DNA of 64,000 nucleotides from an uncultured Curtobacterium sp. (GTDB lineage Bacteria; Actinomycetota; Actinomycetes; Actinomycetales; Microbacteriaceae). The stretch is taken from NCBI GenBank assembly GCA_913778205.1, contig CAJYUW010000031.1, forward strand, positions 186,001 to 250,000, given 5' to 3'. The notes below the pieces were generated by a model. It was not told the origin of the DNA and searched no databases. It saw only the letters and a program-made list of their open reading frames with translations. Every line of letters begins with the position of its first letter. Positions within the stretch are counted from its first letter, which is position 1. Below are positions 45,379 through 54,390 of the stretch, one piece after another. The position numbers and the translations under genes were made by a program.

Positions 45379-46500
45379 GTGAGTGAAGTCGAGATCGGTG
45401 CAGGCAAGCGCGGACGACGGGCGTACGCGTTCGACGACATCGCGGTGGTCCCCTCGCGGCGCACGCGTGACCCGCGCGACGTCTCCGTGCAGTGGACGAT
45501 CGACGCGTTCACCTTCGAGTCGCCGATCCTCTCGGCGCCGATGGACTCCGTCGCCTCGCCGGCCACGGTCATCCAGATGGGCAAGCTCGGCATCCTCGGC
45601 GTGCTCGACCTCGAGGGCCTCTGGACCCGTTACGAGGACCCGTCGCCGTACTACGAGGAGATCAAGGCGCTCGCCGACGGCAACGTCACGAAGCGCATGC
45701 AGGAGATCTACTCCGAGCCGATCAAGGCCGAGCTCATCGCCGCCCGCCTCGCGGAGATCCGCGCCGCCGGGGTCCCGGTCGCCGGCTCCCTGAGCCCGCA
45801 GCGCACGCAGGAGTTCTCGCAGACCGTCGTCGACGCCGGCGTCGACCTGTTCGTCATCCGCGGCACGACCGTCTCGGCCGAGCACGTCTCGCAGGACGCG
45901 GAGCCGCTCAACCTCAAGAAGTTCATCTACGAGCTCGACGTCCCCGTCATCGTCGGCGGTGCCTCGACCTACACGGCAGCCCTGCACCTCATGCGCACCG
46001 GTGCCGCCGGCGTCCTCGTCGGCTTCGGCGGGGGCGCAGCGTCGACCACCCGTGCCGCGCTCGGCATCCACGCGCCGATGGCCACCGCGGTCGCCGACGT
46101 CGCCGGAGCCCGTCGCGACTACATGGACGAGTCCGGCGGCCGGTACGTGCACGTCATCGCGGACGGCGGGCTCGACACGGCCGGCGACGTCGTCAAGGCG
46201 ATCGCGATGGGCGCCGACGCGGTCATGCTCGGCACCGCCCTGGCCCGTGCGACCGAGGCCCCGGGCGGCGGCTTCCACTGGGGCGCCGAGGCCCACCACC
46301 CGGAGCTGCCGCGCGGCCGCCGGGTCGAGGTCGGCACGATCGGCCCGCTCGAGAACGTCCTGCACGGCCCGACCCCGACGTGGGACGGCCGCGCGAACAT
46401 CGTCGGCGCCCTGCGTCGTTCGATGGCGACGACCGGATACTCCGACGTCAAGGAGTTCCAGCGAGTAGAAGTGGTCGTGGCGCCGTACCACCAGCAGTGA
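45379..46500 (+). CDS. GuaB3-type IMP dehydrogenase-family protein
   Basis: The 373-residue TIM-barrel protein is the actinobacterial GuaB3 type (YAFDDIAVVPSRRTRDPRDV at the start, SAPMDSVASP, VIRGTTVSAEHVS). CBS domains are absent. The loop that carries the catalytic Cys in IMP dehydrogenase reads GFGGGAASTTRAALG with no Cys, so dehydrogenase activity as in GuaB is not expected. Its role is unsettled; a GMP-reductase-like function has been considered for such proteins. GTG start 6 nt after TAGGCT (leaderless). glpD follows after 33 nt. Confidence 0.9.
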   Translation: MSEVEIGAGKRGRRAYAFDDIAVVPSRRTRDPRDVSVQWTIDAFTFESPILSAPMDSVASPATVIQMGKLGILGVLDLEGLWTRYEDPSPYYEEIKALADGNVTKRMQEIYSEPIKAELIAARLAEIRAAGVPVAGSLSPQRTQEFSQTVVDAGVDLFVIRGTTVSAEHVSQDAEPLNLKKFIYELDVPVIVGGASTYTAALHLMRTGAAGVLVGFGGGAASTTRAALGIHAPMATAVADVAGARRDYMDESGGRYVHVIADGGLDTAGDVVKAIAMGADAVMLGTALARATEAPGGGFHWGAEAHHPELPRGRRVEVGTIGPLENVLHGPTPTWDGRANIVGALRRSMATTGYSDVKEFQRVEVVVAPYHQQ

Positions 46501-46533
46501 CGCTCCGGCGCCGCCCGTGAACCGGAGGCGACC

Positions 46534-48405
46534 ATGGCGAAGGCAACGACCACCAGCACCACGACCGACGGCCTGGCCGGCGGTGTCGGGTTCGACCCGA
46601 CCGTGAAGCTCGGCCCTGACGAACGCGCGGCAGCGATCGCCGCGCTCAAGGAGCACGAGGTCGACGTCCTCGTCGTCGGCGGCGGGATCGTCGGTGCCGG
46701 CAGCGCGCTCGACGCCGCGACCCGTGGCCTGAGCGTCGGGATCGTCGAGGCGCGCGACTGGGGGTCCGGCACGTCCAGCCGCTCCTCGAAGCTCGTGCAC
46801 GGCGGCATCCGGTACCTCGAACAGCTCAACTTCGCGCTCGTCCGCGAGGCGCTGATCGAACGCGGGCTCCTCCTCCAGCGCATCGCCCCGCACCTGGTGA
46901 AGCCCGTCCGGTTCCTGTACCCGCTCAACCACCGCGTGTGGGAGCGCTTCTACATCGGCATCGGCATGGCGATGTACGACGTGTTCAGCTGGTCCGGCGG
47001 CCGACCCCCCGGCGTCCCGCACCACCGGCACCTCAGCCGCAAGCAGGTGCTCAAGAACATGCCGGGGCTGAAGAAGGACGCGTTCGTCGGCGGCATGACC
47101 TACTACGACGCCCAGGTCGACGACGCGCGGTACGTCGCCTCGCTCGTCCGCACGGCCGCGTCCTACGGCGCCCACGCCGCGAGCCGGGTCCGCATCGAGG
47201 GCTTCATCAAGGTCGGGGAGCGGGTCGTCGGGGCGCACGCGCACGACATCCAGACGGGCGAGAAGTTCGACATCCGGGCGAAGCAGGTCGTCAACGCGAC
47301 GGGCGTCTGGACCGACGACACGCAGGCGATGGTCGGCACCCGCGGGCAGTTCAAGGTGCGTGCGTCGAAGGGCGTCCACCTCGTCATCCCGCGCGACCGC
47401 TTCCAGTCGAACACGGGCATGATCCTCCGGACCGAGAAGAGCGTCCTCTTCGTGATCCCGTGGGGTCGGCACTGGCTCGTCGGGACGACGGACACGGACT
47501 GGAACCTCGACAAGGCGCACCCGGCGGCGACCGCGGCGGACATCGACTACATCCTCGAGCACGTCAACAAGGTGCTCGCGGTGCCGCTCACCCGCGAGGA
47601 CGTCGAGGGCGTCTACGCCGGCCTCCGCCCGCTGCTCGCCGGGGAGTCCGACCAGACCTCGCAGCTGAGCCGCGAGCACGTCGTCGCACACACCGCCCCC
47701 GGGCTCGTCGTCGTGGCCGGTGGCAAGTGGACGACGTACCGCGTGATGGGCAAGGACGCGATCGACGAGGCCGTCGCCGCGATGGACGGCAAGATCCCCG
47801 AGTCGACGACCGAGGACATCCCGCTGCTCGGTGCCGAGGGGTACCCGGCCGCGTGGAACCGCCGCGGTCGCACGGCACGGCAGGTCGGCGTGCACAAGGT
47901 CCGGATCGAGCACCTGCTCAACCGCTACGGCACGCTCGCCACCGAGGTCCTCCAGCTCGTCGAGCAGGACCCGTCGCTCGCCGAGCCGCTCCCGCAGGCG
48001 GACGACTACATCGGCGCCGAGGTCGTCTACGCGGCCTCGCACGAGGGCGCCCTGCACCTCGAGGACGTCCTCGCCCGGCGCACCCGCATCTCGATCGAGG
48101 CGTGGGACCGCGGGGAGTCGGCGGCCCCGGTCGCCGCGAAGCTCATGGCCGACGTCCTCGGGTGGGACCAGACGACCACCGAGCACGAGGTCGCGAACTA
48201 CCTCAAGCGCGTCGCCGCCGAACGCGAGTCGCAGCTCCAGCCCGACGACGAGTCCGCCGACCGCGTCCGCCTCGAGGCGCCCGACATCGCGTTCGGATTC
48301 GACGAGGACGACGTGGTCGTCGGCGGCGGCCGGTCGAGCGGCGCGGACGGCGCGACGGCGTCCGACGAGCAGGTGGTCGGGGAGAAGACGAGCGAACCCC
48401 GCTAG
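46534..48405 (+). CDS. glpD: Aerobic glycerol-3-phosphate dehydrogenase
   Basis: The 623-residue flavoprotein oxidises glycerol-3-phosphate to DHAP and passes electrons to quinone at the membrane. The FAD loop VVGGGIVGAGSALDAATRG begins at residue 47. Other GlpD marks are SSRSSKLVHGGIRYLEQ, YYDAQVDDARYV, NATGVWTD, a GLRPLLAG segment and the C-terminal DAP-type helical domain. The last 60 residues are an acidic low-complexity tail. A GGAGG lies upstream of the ATG. It ends at a family palindrome. Confidence 0.95.
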   Translation: MAKATTTSTTTDGLAGGVGFDPTVKLGPDERAAAIAALKEHEVDVLVVGGGIVGAGSALDAATRGLSVGIVEARDWGSGTSSRSSKLVHGGIRYLEQLNFALVREALIERGLLLQRIAPHLVKPVRFLYPLNHRVWERFYIGIGMAMYDVFSWSGGRPPGVPHHRHLSRKQVLKNMPGLKKDAFVGGMTYYDAQVDDARYVASLVRTAASYGAHAASRVRIEGFIKVGERVVGAHAHDIQTGEKFDIRAKQVVNATGVWTDDTQAMVGTRGQFKVRASKGVHLVIPRDRFQSNTGMILRTEKSVLFVIPWGRHWLVGTTDTDWNLDKAHPAATAADIDYILEHVNKVLAVPLTREDVEGVYAGLRPLLAGESDQTSQLSREHVVAHTAPGLVVVAGGKWTTYRVMGKDAIDEAVAAMDGKIPESTTEDIPLLGAEGYPAAWNRRGRTARQVGVHKVRIEHLLNRYGTLATEVLQLVEQDPSLAEPLPQADDYIGAEVVYAASHEGALHLEDVLARRTRISIEAWDRGESAAPVAAKLMADVLGWDQTTTEHEVANYLKRVAAERESQLQPDDESADRVRLEAPDIAFGFDEDDVVVGGGRSSGADGATASDEQVVGEKTSEPR

Positions 48406-48425
48406 GCGACGCACGTCGCCGACCC

Positions 48426-48461
48426 GCACCGTGCCTCCAGACCGGCCTGGAGGCGCGGTGC
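48426..48461. repeat. Dispersed palindromic repeat, complete copy between convergent genes
   Basis: GCACCGTGCCTCCAG and CTGGAGGCGCGGTGC form 15-bp arms with a single G-T pair around a 6-nt centre. It lies between the stops of glpD and the minus-strand membrane protein gene and could terminate both. It shows the full form of the CCGYGCCTCCAG half-site. Confidence 0.88.
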
Positions 48462-48468
48462 GCGCCCG

Positions 48469-48972
48469 TCAGACCGCGCGCGTCCGGCGTCGGCTGCGTC
48501 GGACGTGGACCGCCTGCCCGACGACGAGGACGAAGGGGAGCGCCGCCAGCCCGGCGGTGCTCATGCCGACCAGGACCGTGAACCACGCGGTGTGGTACCC
48601 GCCGCCGACCATGAAGGCGTCCGCGACGTCCATCCCGAGGGCCATCCCGCTGGCCCACGCGGGGAAGATCCCGGCCGCGAGGACGCCGAGGTTCGCGGCG
48701 ACCATCGCGAACAGCGGTGCCCGCTGCTCCGCGAGGACCCACTGCACTCCTGCCGCGAGCAGGATCCCGACCAGACCGACGCCGACGACGACCGCGACGT
48801 CGAGACCGGTGTGGAACCCCTGCCGCTCGAGCTCGGCGTAGATCGCGGCGAGCGACCGCCCCGGGACCGCCGCCAGCGGATCGAGCACCAACTGGACGAG
48901 TACGAGCTGTGCGGCGTACACCGCCACGACCGACACCCCGGCGACGGCCACGACACCCCGAGAACGCTGCAT
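48469..48972 (-). CDS. Four-helix membrane protein, function unknown
   Basis: The 167-residue product has four hydrophobic segments (near residues 7-30, 58-80, 88-110 and 128-155) and a basic Arg-rich C-terminus. No family was recognised, although the pattern recalls short hypothetical membrane proteins common in actinobacteria. A TAGCGT hexamer on the coding strand ends 6 nt before the ATG (leaderless). It is monocistronic and diverges from the antiporter pair. Confidence 0.65.
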   Translation of the reverse strand: MQRSRGVVAVAGVSVVAVYAAQLVLVQLVLDPLAAVPGRSLAAIYAELERQGFHTGLDVAVVVGVGLVGILLAAGVQWVLAEQRAPLFAMVAANLGVLAAGIFPAWASGMALGMDVADAFMVGGGYHTAWFTVLVGMSTAGLAALPFVLVVGQAVHVRRSRRRTRAV

Positions 48973-49085
48973 CCCCCGACGCTAGACCGGGCACGGTCCG
49001 CCACGCGTCCGTCGCCCGGATGACCCGGAATGCGCGCCGATCGCCGGTGGTTATCATCGGGGTACTCGGAAAGGGAGGCCATCTC

Positions 49086-49616
49086 ATGGTCGACGTCCAT
49101 CGCGTCAAGCTCCCCGGAGTCGGCGTGCTGCACAGCTTCTACACCGACGACGGTGGCAAGTGCGGTGTCATCACGCACCGGTCGGGACACTCCGACCTCA
49201 TCTCCTTCGCGGACGTCTCCGACGGCGCGGACAAGTCGGAGAAGGTGTCGCTGCGCCTCAGCGAGGACGAAGCGCACACCCTCGCGGAGCTCCTCGGCGG
49301 CACCCGGATCACCGAGGGCCTCGACAAGCTCGACGAGATCCCCGGTCTCAGCATCGACTGGTTCTCCGTCGACTACGACGACGCCATCGCCGGCAAGCCC
49401 CTCGGCGACCTGCACGACTCGGGCTTCATCGGGCTGACGGTCGTCGCGGTGGTCCGTGGCGACAGCGCCAACCCCGCTCCCTCCCCGGACTTCGTCGTGT
49501 TCCCCGGCGACACCATCGTCGTCGCGGGCGCGCCCGAGAAGGTCGCCAAGGCGTTCTCGTTCTACCGCAGCGGGCAGCTCGCGGCCGCATCGGCCGAGGC
49601 CCCGCGCCGGAGCTGA
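49086..49616 (+). CDS. Cation/proton antiporter regulatory subunit with RCK-C (TrkA-C) domain
   Basis: The 176-residue cytosolic protein has an N-terminal small domain (VDVHRVKLPGVGVLHSF) and a C-terminal RCK-C domain around SGFIGLTVVAVVRGD and FVVFPGDTIVVAGAPEKV. This is the KhtT-type regulator that gates a partner CPA2 antiporter. GGGAGG precedes the ATG, and the frame further upstream is not conserved. It is followed after 3 nt by the antiporter gene, the arrangement expected for a KhtTU-like potassium efflux pair. Confidence 0.85.
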   Translation: MVDVHRVKLPGVGVLHSFYTDDGGKCGVITHRSGHSDLISFADVSDGADKSEKVSLRLSEDEAHTLAELLGGTRITEGLDKLDEIPGLSIDWFSVDYDDAIAGKPLGDLHDSGFIGLTVVAVVRGDSANPAPSPDFVVFPGDTIVVAGAPEKVAKAFSFYRSGQLAAASAEAPRRS

Positions 49617-49619
49617 CGC

Positions 49620-51110
49620 GTGCACCTGGGCGGTGAGCTGCTCACCATCGGTGTGCTCTTCGTCATCGCCTACGTCCTCGGACGCCTCGGCAAGACCATC
49701 GGCCTCCCGGCCATCCCGATCTACATGGTGGTCGGGCTCGTCGCGAGTCCGCACACGCCCTGGTTCGGCCTGAGCGTCGAGTCCGACACGATCGAGCTCA
49801 TCGCGACCTTCGGGCTCGTCCTGCTGCTGTTCAACCTGGGGCTCGAGTTCGACCAGGAGGAGTTCTACGGAAACGCCGGCAAGCTCCTCGTGTCCGGCGG
49901 CACCTACGTCGCCATCAACATGGGGATCGGCTTCGCGTTCGGGTTCTCGCTCGGCTGGGGCACCCGCGAGGCCCTGATCATCGCGGGCATGACCGCGACG
50001 TCGTCGAGCGCGATCGTCACGAAGCTCCTCATCGAGCTCCGGCGGCTCGCGAACGACGAGACCCCGATGATCCTCGGCGTCACCGTGATCGAGGACGTCT
50101 TCATCGCGATCTACCTGGCGATCGTCTCGGTCGTGCTCTCCGGCGACACGAACCTCTGGGGCGTCGTCGGCAAGCTCGCGCTCGCGTTCGGCTTCCTCGT
50201 CGTGATGTTCACCCTCGCCCGGTTCGCGGGCAAGTGGGTCTCGCGCATCTTCGCGACCCGGGACGACGAGCTCTTCACGGTGCTGTTCTTCGGCCTCGCG
50301 GTGATGTTCGGCGGCATCGGCGAGATCCTCGGCGTCACCGACGCGATCGGCGCGTTCGTGATCGGGCTGCTGTGCGGGGCCACGCGCTACCGTGACCGCA
50401 TCGAGCAGTTCGCCTTGCCGATGCGTGACGTGTTCGCCGCGTTCTTCTTCGTGAACTTCGGCCTCGGGCTCGACCTGTCGACCTTCGGCGAGGTGCTCTG
50501 GCCGGTCCTCGCCGCGATCGGCATGACGGTCGTGCTCAACGCCGTCGCGGGGCAGATCGTCGCGCGCATGAACGGCTTCAACGTCCAACAGGGGATCAAC
50601 ACCGCGGTCATCCTGGTCAACCGTGGCGAGTTCGCGCTCATCCTCGCGACGCTCTCGGCGGCCGCCGGCCTGGAGGCGCGGATCACCGCGTTCGCGGGCC
50701 TCTACGTCCTCGTCATGGCCGTCCTCGGGCCGCTGCTCGCCGTGAACTCGGACCGGATCGGCCGCCTCGTGGTGCGCCCGGCGCGCGTCGCGCGGCTGCG
50801 CCAGCGCCTCCGCGCGCGGCTCGGTGGACGCGGGGGCGCAGCACCCGCCGGGGCGTCGGGACCCGCCCTCGACGAGGCGATCGACGCCGCGGCGGTGGCC
50901 GGGGTCGCCGACGAGGACGCCGCGCGCGCTGCGCGTCGCGCCGAGCGCGACCGGCAGTTCGCGGAGGAGTTCGCCCTCGTGGAGGCCGCTGGCAGGCAGG
51001 AGCGCGAGAATGGTGCACCGGAGCCCCGCGACGAACCCGTGACCCCGTCGGAGGACATCCCCACCGCGCGTCCCGAACGCCCGGTGCGACAGCGCGATCC
51101 GGAGTACTGA
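49620..51110 (+). CDS. CPA2-family cation/proton antiporter (KhtU-like)
   Basis: The 496-residue membrane protein has about twelve hydrophobic segments in the first 390 residues. CPA2 motifs include GLPAIPIYMVVGLVASP, FGLVLLLFNLGLEF, the ATSSSAIVTKLLIELR transport region and the VNRGEFALILATLSA end block. The last 100 residues are a charged, cytosolic Ala/Arg/Glu tail. It probably exchanges K+ for H+ under control of the preceding RCK-C subunit (inference from gene pairing). GTG start. Confidence 0.88.
   Translation: MHLGGELLTIGVLFVIAYVLGRLGKTIGLPAIPIYMVVGLVASPHTPWFGLSVESDTIELIATFGLVLLLFNLGLEFDQEEFYGNAGKLLVSGGTYVAINMGIGFAFGFSLGWGTREALIIAGMTATSSSAIVTKLLIELRRLANDETPMILGVTVIEDVFIAIYLAIVSVVLSGDTNLWGVVGKLALAFGFLVVMFTLARFAGKWVSRIFATRDDELFTVLFFGLAVMFGGIGEILGVTDAIGAFVIGLLCGATRYRDRIEQFALPMRDVFAAFFFVNFGLGLDLSTFGEVLWPVLAAIGMTVVLNAVAGQIVARMNGFNVQQGINTAVILVNRGEFALILATLSAAAGLEARITAFAGLYVLVMAVLGPLLAVNSDRIGRLVVRPARVARLRQRLRARLGGRGGAAPAGASGPALDEAIDAAAVAGVADEDAARAARRAERDRQFAEEFALVEAAGRQERENGAPEPRDEPVTPSEDIPTARPERPVRQRDPEY
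50665..50683. repeat. Dispersed repeat core inside the antiporter gene
   Basis: CCGGCCTGGAGGCGCGGAT matches the family core in reverse orientation and encodes AGLEARI between two helices. Because the region is codon-constrained, chance similarity is possible. Confidence 0.45.
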
Positions 51111-51115
51111 TACGA

Positions 51116-51895
51116 ATGTGGGCCGTTGCCCGACGACCGAAGTGGATCGCGCTGCTGCTGCTGGCGCTCGTGCTCGCGGCGGTGTTCGCGTTCCTCGGCA
51201 AGTGGCAGCTCGAACGGAGCATCCAGAACGGCAAGCCTCTCCCCGCGACCACCGAGACGCAGAAGGCCCTCGACGACGCGCTCGCCCCGATGCGGCCCGT
51301 CACCGAGTCCCTCGCCGGGCAGAGGGTCACGGTCACCGGCACGTTCGTTGCCGGTGACACGACCGTCCTGACCGGGCGGAGCGGCGGCGGCGCCTTCCAG
51401 ACCGTCGGGCACCTCGTCGACTCGGGGACCGGGGCGAGCCTGCCCGTCGTCATCGGCTGGTCCGACCGCCGGGCGGCTGCGGTTGCCGGCGGCGACCGAC
51501 TGGCAGACGGGCAGACGATGACGATCGAGGGCCGGCTCTACCCGGAGGAGTCGCCCGACCAGGACGCCTACGACGCGGGCGAGTACTCGGCCGTCGCCCC
51601 GGCGCGGTTCGTGAACACGTGGAAGCAGTTCGACGACCGCATGTACCTCGGGTACGTCGTCGCCGACGGGAGCACCGCGAAGGCCGCCGACCTCGGCACC
51701 ATCGCCGACCGCGCCCCCACGCGCGCGGTCCAGTTCGACTGGCTCAACCTGTTCTACGCGATCGAGTGGGCCGTCTTCGCCGGGTTCGCCGTGTTCCTCT
51801 GGTACCGGTTCGTGAAGGACGCGTTCGAGCGCGAGGAGGAGGACCGTCGTGAACGCCTCCACAGCGCCGACGGGGCGCTCCTGGACCGACGGTAG
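51116..51895 (+). CDS. SURF1-family cytochrome oxidase assembly protein
   Basis: The 259-residue membrane protein has the SURF1 layout: an N-terminal helix (residues 10-28), an extracytoplasmic domain with the GKWQLERS motif right after it and VVIGWSDRR in the middle, and a C-terminal helix (FDWLNLFYAIEWAVFAGFAVF). SURF1 proteins assist heme/copper oxidase maturation. It starts 5 nt after the antiporter gene. No oxidase genes are nearby. Confidence 0.85.
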   Translation: MWAVARRPKWIALLLLALVLAAVFAFLGKWQLERSIQNGKPLPATTETQKALDDALAPMRPVTESLAGQRVTVTGTFVAGDTTVLTGRSGGGAFQTVGHLVDSGTGASLPVVIGWSDRRAAAVAGGDRLADGQTMTIEGRLYPEESPDQDAYDAGEYSAVAPARFVNTWKQFDDRMYLGYVVADGSTAKAADLGTIADRAPTRAVQFDWLNLFYAIEWAVFAGFAVFLWYRFVKDAFEREEEDRRERLHSADGALLDRR

Positions 51896-51905
51896 GATTG
51901 CCCAT

Positions 51906-52352
51906 ATGGCTCTGACCGTCCGACCCCGCGACGTCCCGAAGATCCCGGGTGCGGTGAAGTGGTACCGCGTCTCCGCGTACATCACCGGTGTGCTGCTCCT
52001 CGCCCTCGTGGTCGAGGTCATCATCAAGTACACGCCGCTGCAGCTCGAGATGCAGCTCGGCAACGGCCCGTTCTTCGTCCCGAACGGCACGGCCGGCGAA
52101 GCCCCCGGGACGTTCAACCTCTCCATCGCGATCCTCATCGCGCACGGGTGGCTGTACGTCCTCTACCTCTTCACGGACTTCCGTCTGTGGAGCATCATGC
52201 GCTGGAGGCCCTCGCGCTTCCTGCTCATCGCCCTCGGCGGCATCATCCCGTTCATGTCCTTCGTCGTCGAGCACCGCATGCAGCAGAAGGCCATGGACAC
52301 CTACCACGAGCTGACCGCTGCCCAGCAGCGTGAGAAGGAGGCCGCTCGGTGA
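51906..52352 (+). CDS. DUF3817 membrane protein
   Basis: The 148-residue protein has three hydrophobic segments with the DUF3817 pattern: [20 protein letters not shown], a mid segment [18 protein letters not shown] and the end segment [17 protein letters not shown]. Function unknown. The ATG is 7 nt after TAGGAT at 51893-51898, inside the end of the SURF1 gene, so it has its own leaderless promoter. Its stop overlaps guaA by 4 nt, a common actinobacterial linkage. Confidence 0.85.
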   Translation: MALTVRPRDVPKIPGAVKWYRVSAYITGVLLLALVVEVIIKYTPLQLEMQLGNGPFFVPNGTAGEAPGTFNLSIAILIAHGWLYVLYLFTDFRLWSIMRWRPSRFLLIALGGIIPFMSFVVEHRMQQKAMDTYHELTAAQQREKEAAR

Positions 52353-53929
52353 GCGAGACCGACCAGCGTCCCGTCCTCGTCGTCGACTTCGGAGCCCAGT
52401 ACGCGCAGCTCATCGCTCGCCGCGTGCGTGAGGCCAACGTCTACAGCGAGATCGTGCCCCACTCGATCACCGCGGACGAGGTGAAGGCGAAGGACCCGGC
52501 GGCCATCGTGCTGTCCGGCGGTCCGTCGTCCGTCTACGAGGAAGGCGCCCCGTCCCTCGACGGCGGCATCCTCGACCTCGGTGTCCCGGTGCTCGGCATC
52601 TGCTACGGCTTCCAGGCGATGGCGACGGCCCTCGGTGGAGAGGTCGCCCAGACCGGGCAGCGCGAGTACGGCGCGACCGACGTCACGGTCACGGGCACCG
52701 ACAGCGTGCTCCTCGGTGACCAGCCGGCGTCGCAGGTCACGTGGATGTCGCACGGTGACTCCGTGGCGAAGGCGCCGGAGGGCTTCGACGTCCTCGCGTC
52801 GAGTGCCTCGACCCCTGTTGCGGCGTTCGCGTCCGACGAGCGCAAGCTCTACGGCGTGCAGTGGCACCCGGAGGTCAAGCACTCCGTGTTCGGTCAGGCC
52901 GTCCTCGAGAACTTCCTGCACCGCGCCGCCGGGCTCCCGGGCGACTGGAACTCCGCGAACGTCATCGACGAGCAGGTCGCACGGATCAAGGAGCAGGTCG
53001 GATCCGCCCGCGTCATCGCCGGGCTGTCCGGCGGGGTCGACTCCGCCGTGGCCGCCGCCCTCGTGCACAGGGCCGTCGGCGACCAGCTCACGTGCGTCTT
53101 CGTCGACCACGGACTCCTCCGCGCCGACGAGCGCAAGCAGGTGGAGGAGGACTACGTCGCCTCCACCGGTGTCCGGCTCGTCACGGTCGACGCCGAGCAG
53201 CAGTTCCTCGACGCCCTCGCCGGCGTGAGCGACCCGGAGCAGAAGCGCAAGATCATCGGCCGCGAGTTCATCCGCACGTTCGAGGCGGCGGCCGAGGCGC
53301 TCGTGCTCGAGGCCAAGGCCTCCGACTCCGAGGGACAGGTCAGGTTCCTGGTCCAGGGCACGCTCTACCCCGACGTCGTCGAGTCCGGTGGCGGCTCCGG
53401 CACGGCGAACATCAAGTCGCACCACAACGTCGGCGGTCTGCCCGAGGACATGACGTTCGAGCTCGTCGAGCCGCTCCGCACCCTGTTCAAGGACGAGGTC
53501 CGTGCGGTCGGCCGCGAGCTCGGGCTGCCCGAGGTCATCGTCGGACGCCAGCCGTTCCCCGGCCCCGGGCTCGGCATCCGCATCGTGGGCGAGGTCACGA
53601 AGGACCGCCTCGAGCTGCTCCGTGCAGCCGACAAGATCGCCCGTGAGGAGCTCACCGCGGCCGGCCTCGACGAGGAGATCTGGCAGTGCCCGGTCGTCCT
53701 GCTCGCCGACGTCCGCTCGGTCGGCGTCCAGGGTGACGGTCGCACCTACGGCCACCCGATCGTGCTCCGTCCGGTCTCGTCCGAGGACGCCATGACCGCC
53801 GACTGGACGCGCCTGCCGTACGACACCCTCGCGAAGATCTCGAACCGCATCACGAACGAGGTCTCCGACGTGAACCGCGTCGTGCTCGACGTCACGTCGA
53901 AGCCGCCGGGGACGATCGAGTGGGAGTAG
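52349..53929 (+). CDS. guaA: GMP synthase (glutamine-hydrolysing)
   Basis: The 526-residue enzyme converts XMP to GMP. The class I glutaminase domain has Cys85 in GICYGFQAM with His173 and Glu175 in QWHPEV. The ATP-pyrophosphatase loop SGGVDS is at 227-232, and the dimerisation domain ends with KPPGTIEWE. The GTG overlaps the DUF3817 gene by 4 nt. With guaB and guaB3 in this window, it completes the IMP-to-GMP route. A strong terminator follows. Confidence 0.98.
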   Translation: MSETDQRPVLVVDFGAQYAQLIARRVREANVYSEIVPHSITADEVKAKDPAAIVLSGGPSSVYEEGAPSLDGGILDLGVPVLGICYGFQAMATALGGEVAQTGQREYGATDVTVTGTDSVLLGDQPASQVTWMSHGDSVAKAPEGFDVLASSASTPVAAFASDERKLYGVQWHPEVKHSVFGQAVLENFLHRAAGLPGDWNSANVIDEQVARIKEQVGSARVIAGLSGGVDSAVAAALVHRAVGDQLTCVFVDHGLLRADERKQVEEDYVASTGVRLVTVDAEQQFLDALAGVSDPEQKRKIIGREFIRTFEAAAEALVLEAKASDSEGQVRFLVQGTLYPDVVESGGGSGTANIKSHHNVGGLPEDMTFELVEPLRTLFKDEVRAVGRELGLPEVIVGRQPFPGPGLGIRIVGEVTKDRLELLRAADKIAREELTAAGLDEEIWQCPVVLLADVRSVGVQGDGRTYGHPIVLRPVSSEDAMTADWTRLPYDTLAKISNRITNEVSDVNRVVLDVTSKPPGTIEWE

Positions 53930-53944
53930 CCACTCCCTGACGTC

Positions 53945-53981
53945 CGAGGGCCCGGCACGCGTTCTGCGTGCCGGGCCCTCG
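53945..53981 (+). terminator. Terminator after guaA
   Basis: CGAGGGCCCGGCACGC and its complement form 16-bp perfect arms around GTTCT, 15 nt after the stop. Confidence 0.9.
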
Positions 53982-54019
53982 TGCGTGGGGTGGCCCGCCG
54001 CGTGTCTGCCGCGCGCGAG

Positions 54020-54242
54020 TTGGTCGCAGCAAGTGTCGCGCGGCCGTCTCGGGGACGGCATGTCGTGCGACCAGCACGCTCGTCGGGCGGCACGTCGTGC
54101 GACCAACGGACCGGCTCGAGCATGCGCGGGCGTCGCCGGCCTCGGTGGCGGTTGGTCGCAGAACGTGTTCCCCGGCCGTCTGGGGGACGGCATGTCATGC
54201 GACCAGCGCGTTCGGTCAGCGGCACGTCGTGCGACCGACGTC
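54020..54242. repeat. Duplicated 90-bp unit with TTGGTCGCA/TGCGACCAA ends (period 132 bp)
   Basis: A unit of about 90 bp at 54020-54110 recurs at 54152-54242 with roughly 85% identity. Each starts TTGGTCGCAG, contains GGGGACGGCATGTC(G/A)TGCGACC and ends GGCACGTCGTGCGACC. TTGGTCGCA and TGCGACCAA are exact inverted repeats bounding the first unit. The whole 461-nt gap 53930-54390 contains only this array and two terminators, and open frames through it have no recognisable protein. Confidence 0.85.
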
Positions 54243-54335
54243 GTGGCCCGGGCATGCACGGACACGGCATGCGCGGACACGGGCACGGGCGACACGGACC
54301 ATGCGCGGATCCCGACCTCGGCGGCAGCGGGCACG

Positions 54336-54371
54336 CACGAGGGCCCCGGCGTCTCCGCCGGGGCCCTCGTG
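54336..54371 (-). terminator. Terminator of the Bax-inhibitor-1 gene
   Basis: Perfect 16-bp arms CACGAGGGCCCCGGCG and complement with loop TCTC, 20 nt beyond the minus-strand stop. Confidence 0.88.
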
Positions 54372-54390
54372 GTCGTGCTGTGCGTGCGGG

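Noticed and set aside
43999..48429. A 1476-codon minus-strand open frame
   Set aside because: It is antisense to the ATPase, guaB3 and glpD genes and exists only because stop codons are rare in GC-rich antisense strands. No domains were recognisable.
53746..54270. Minus-strand frame with [11 protein letters not shown] opposite the guaA end
   Set aside because: Antisense of the conserved guaA C-terminus (KPPGTIEWE) running into the non-coding duplication.
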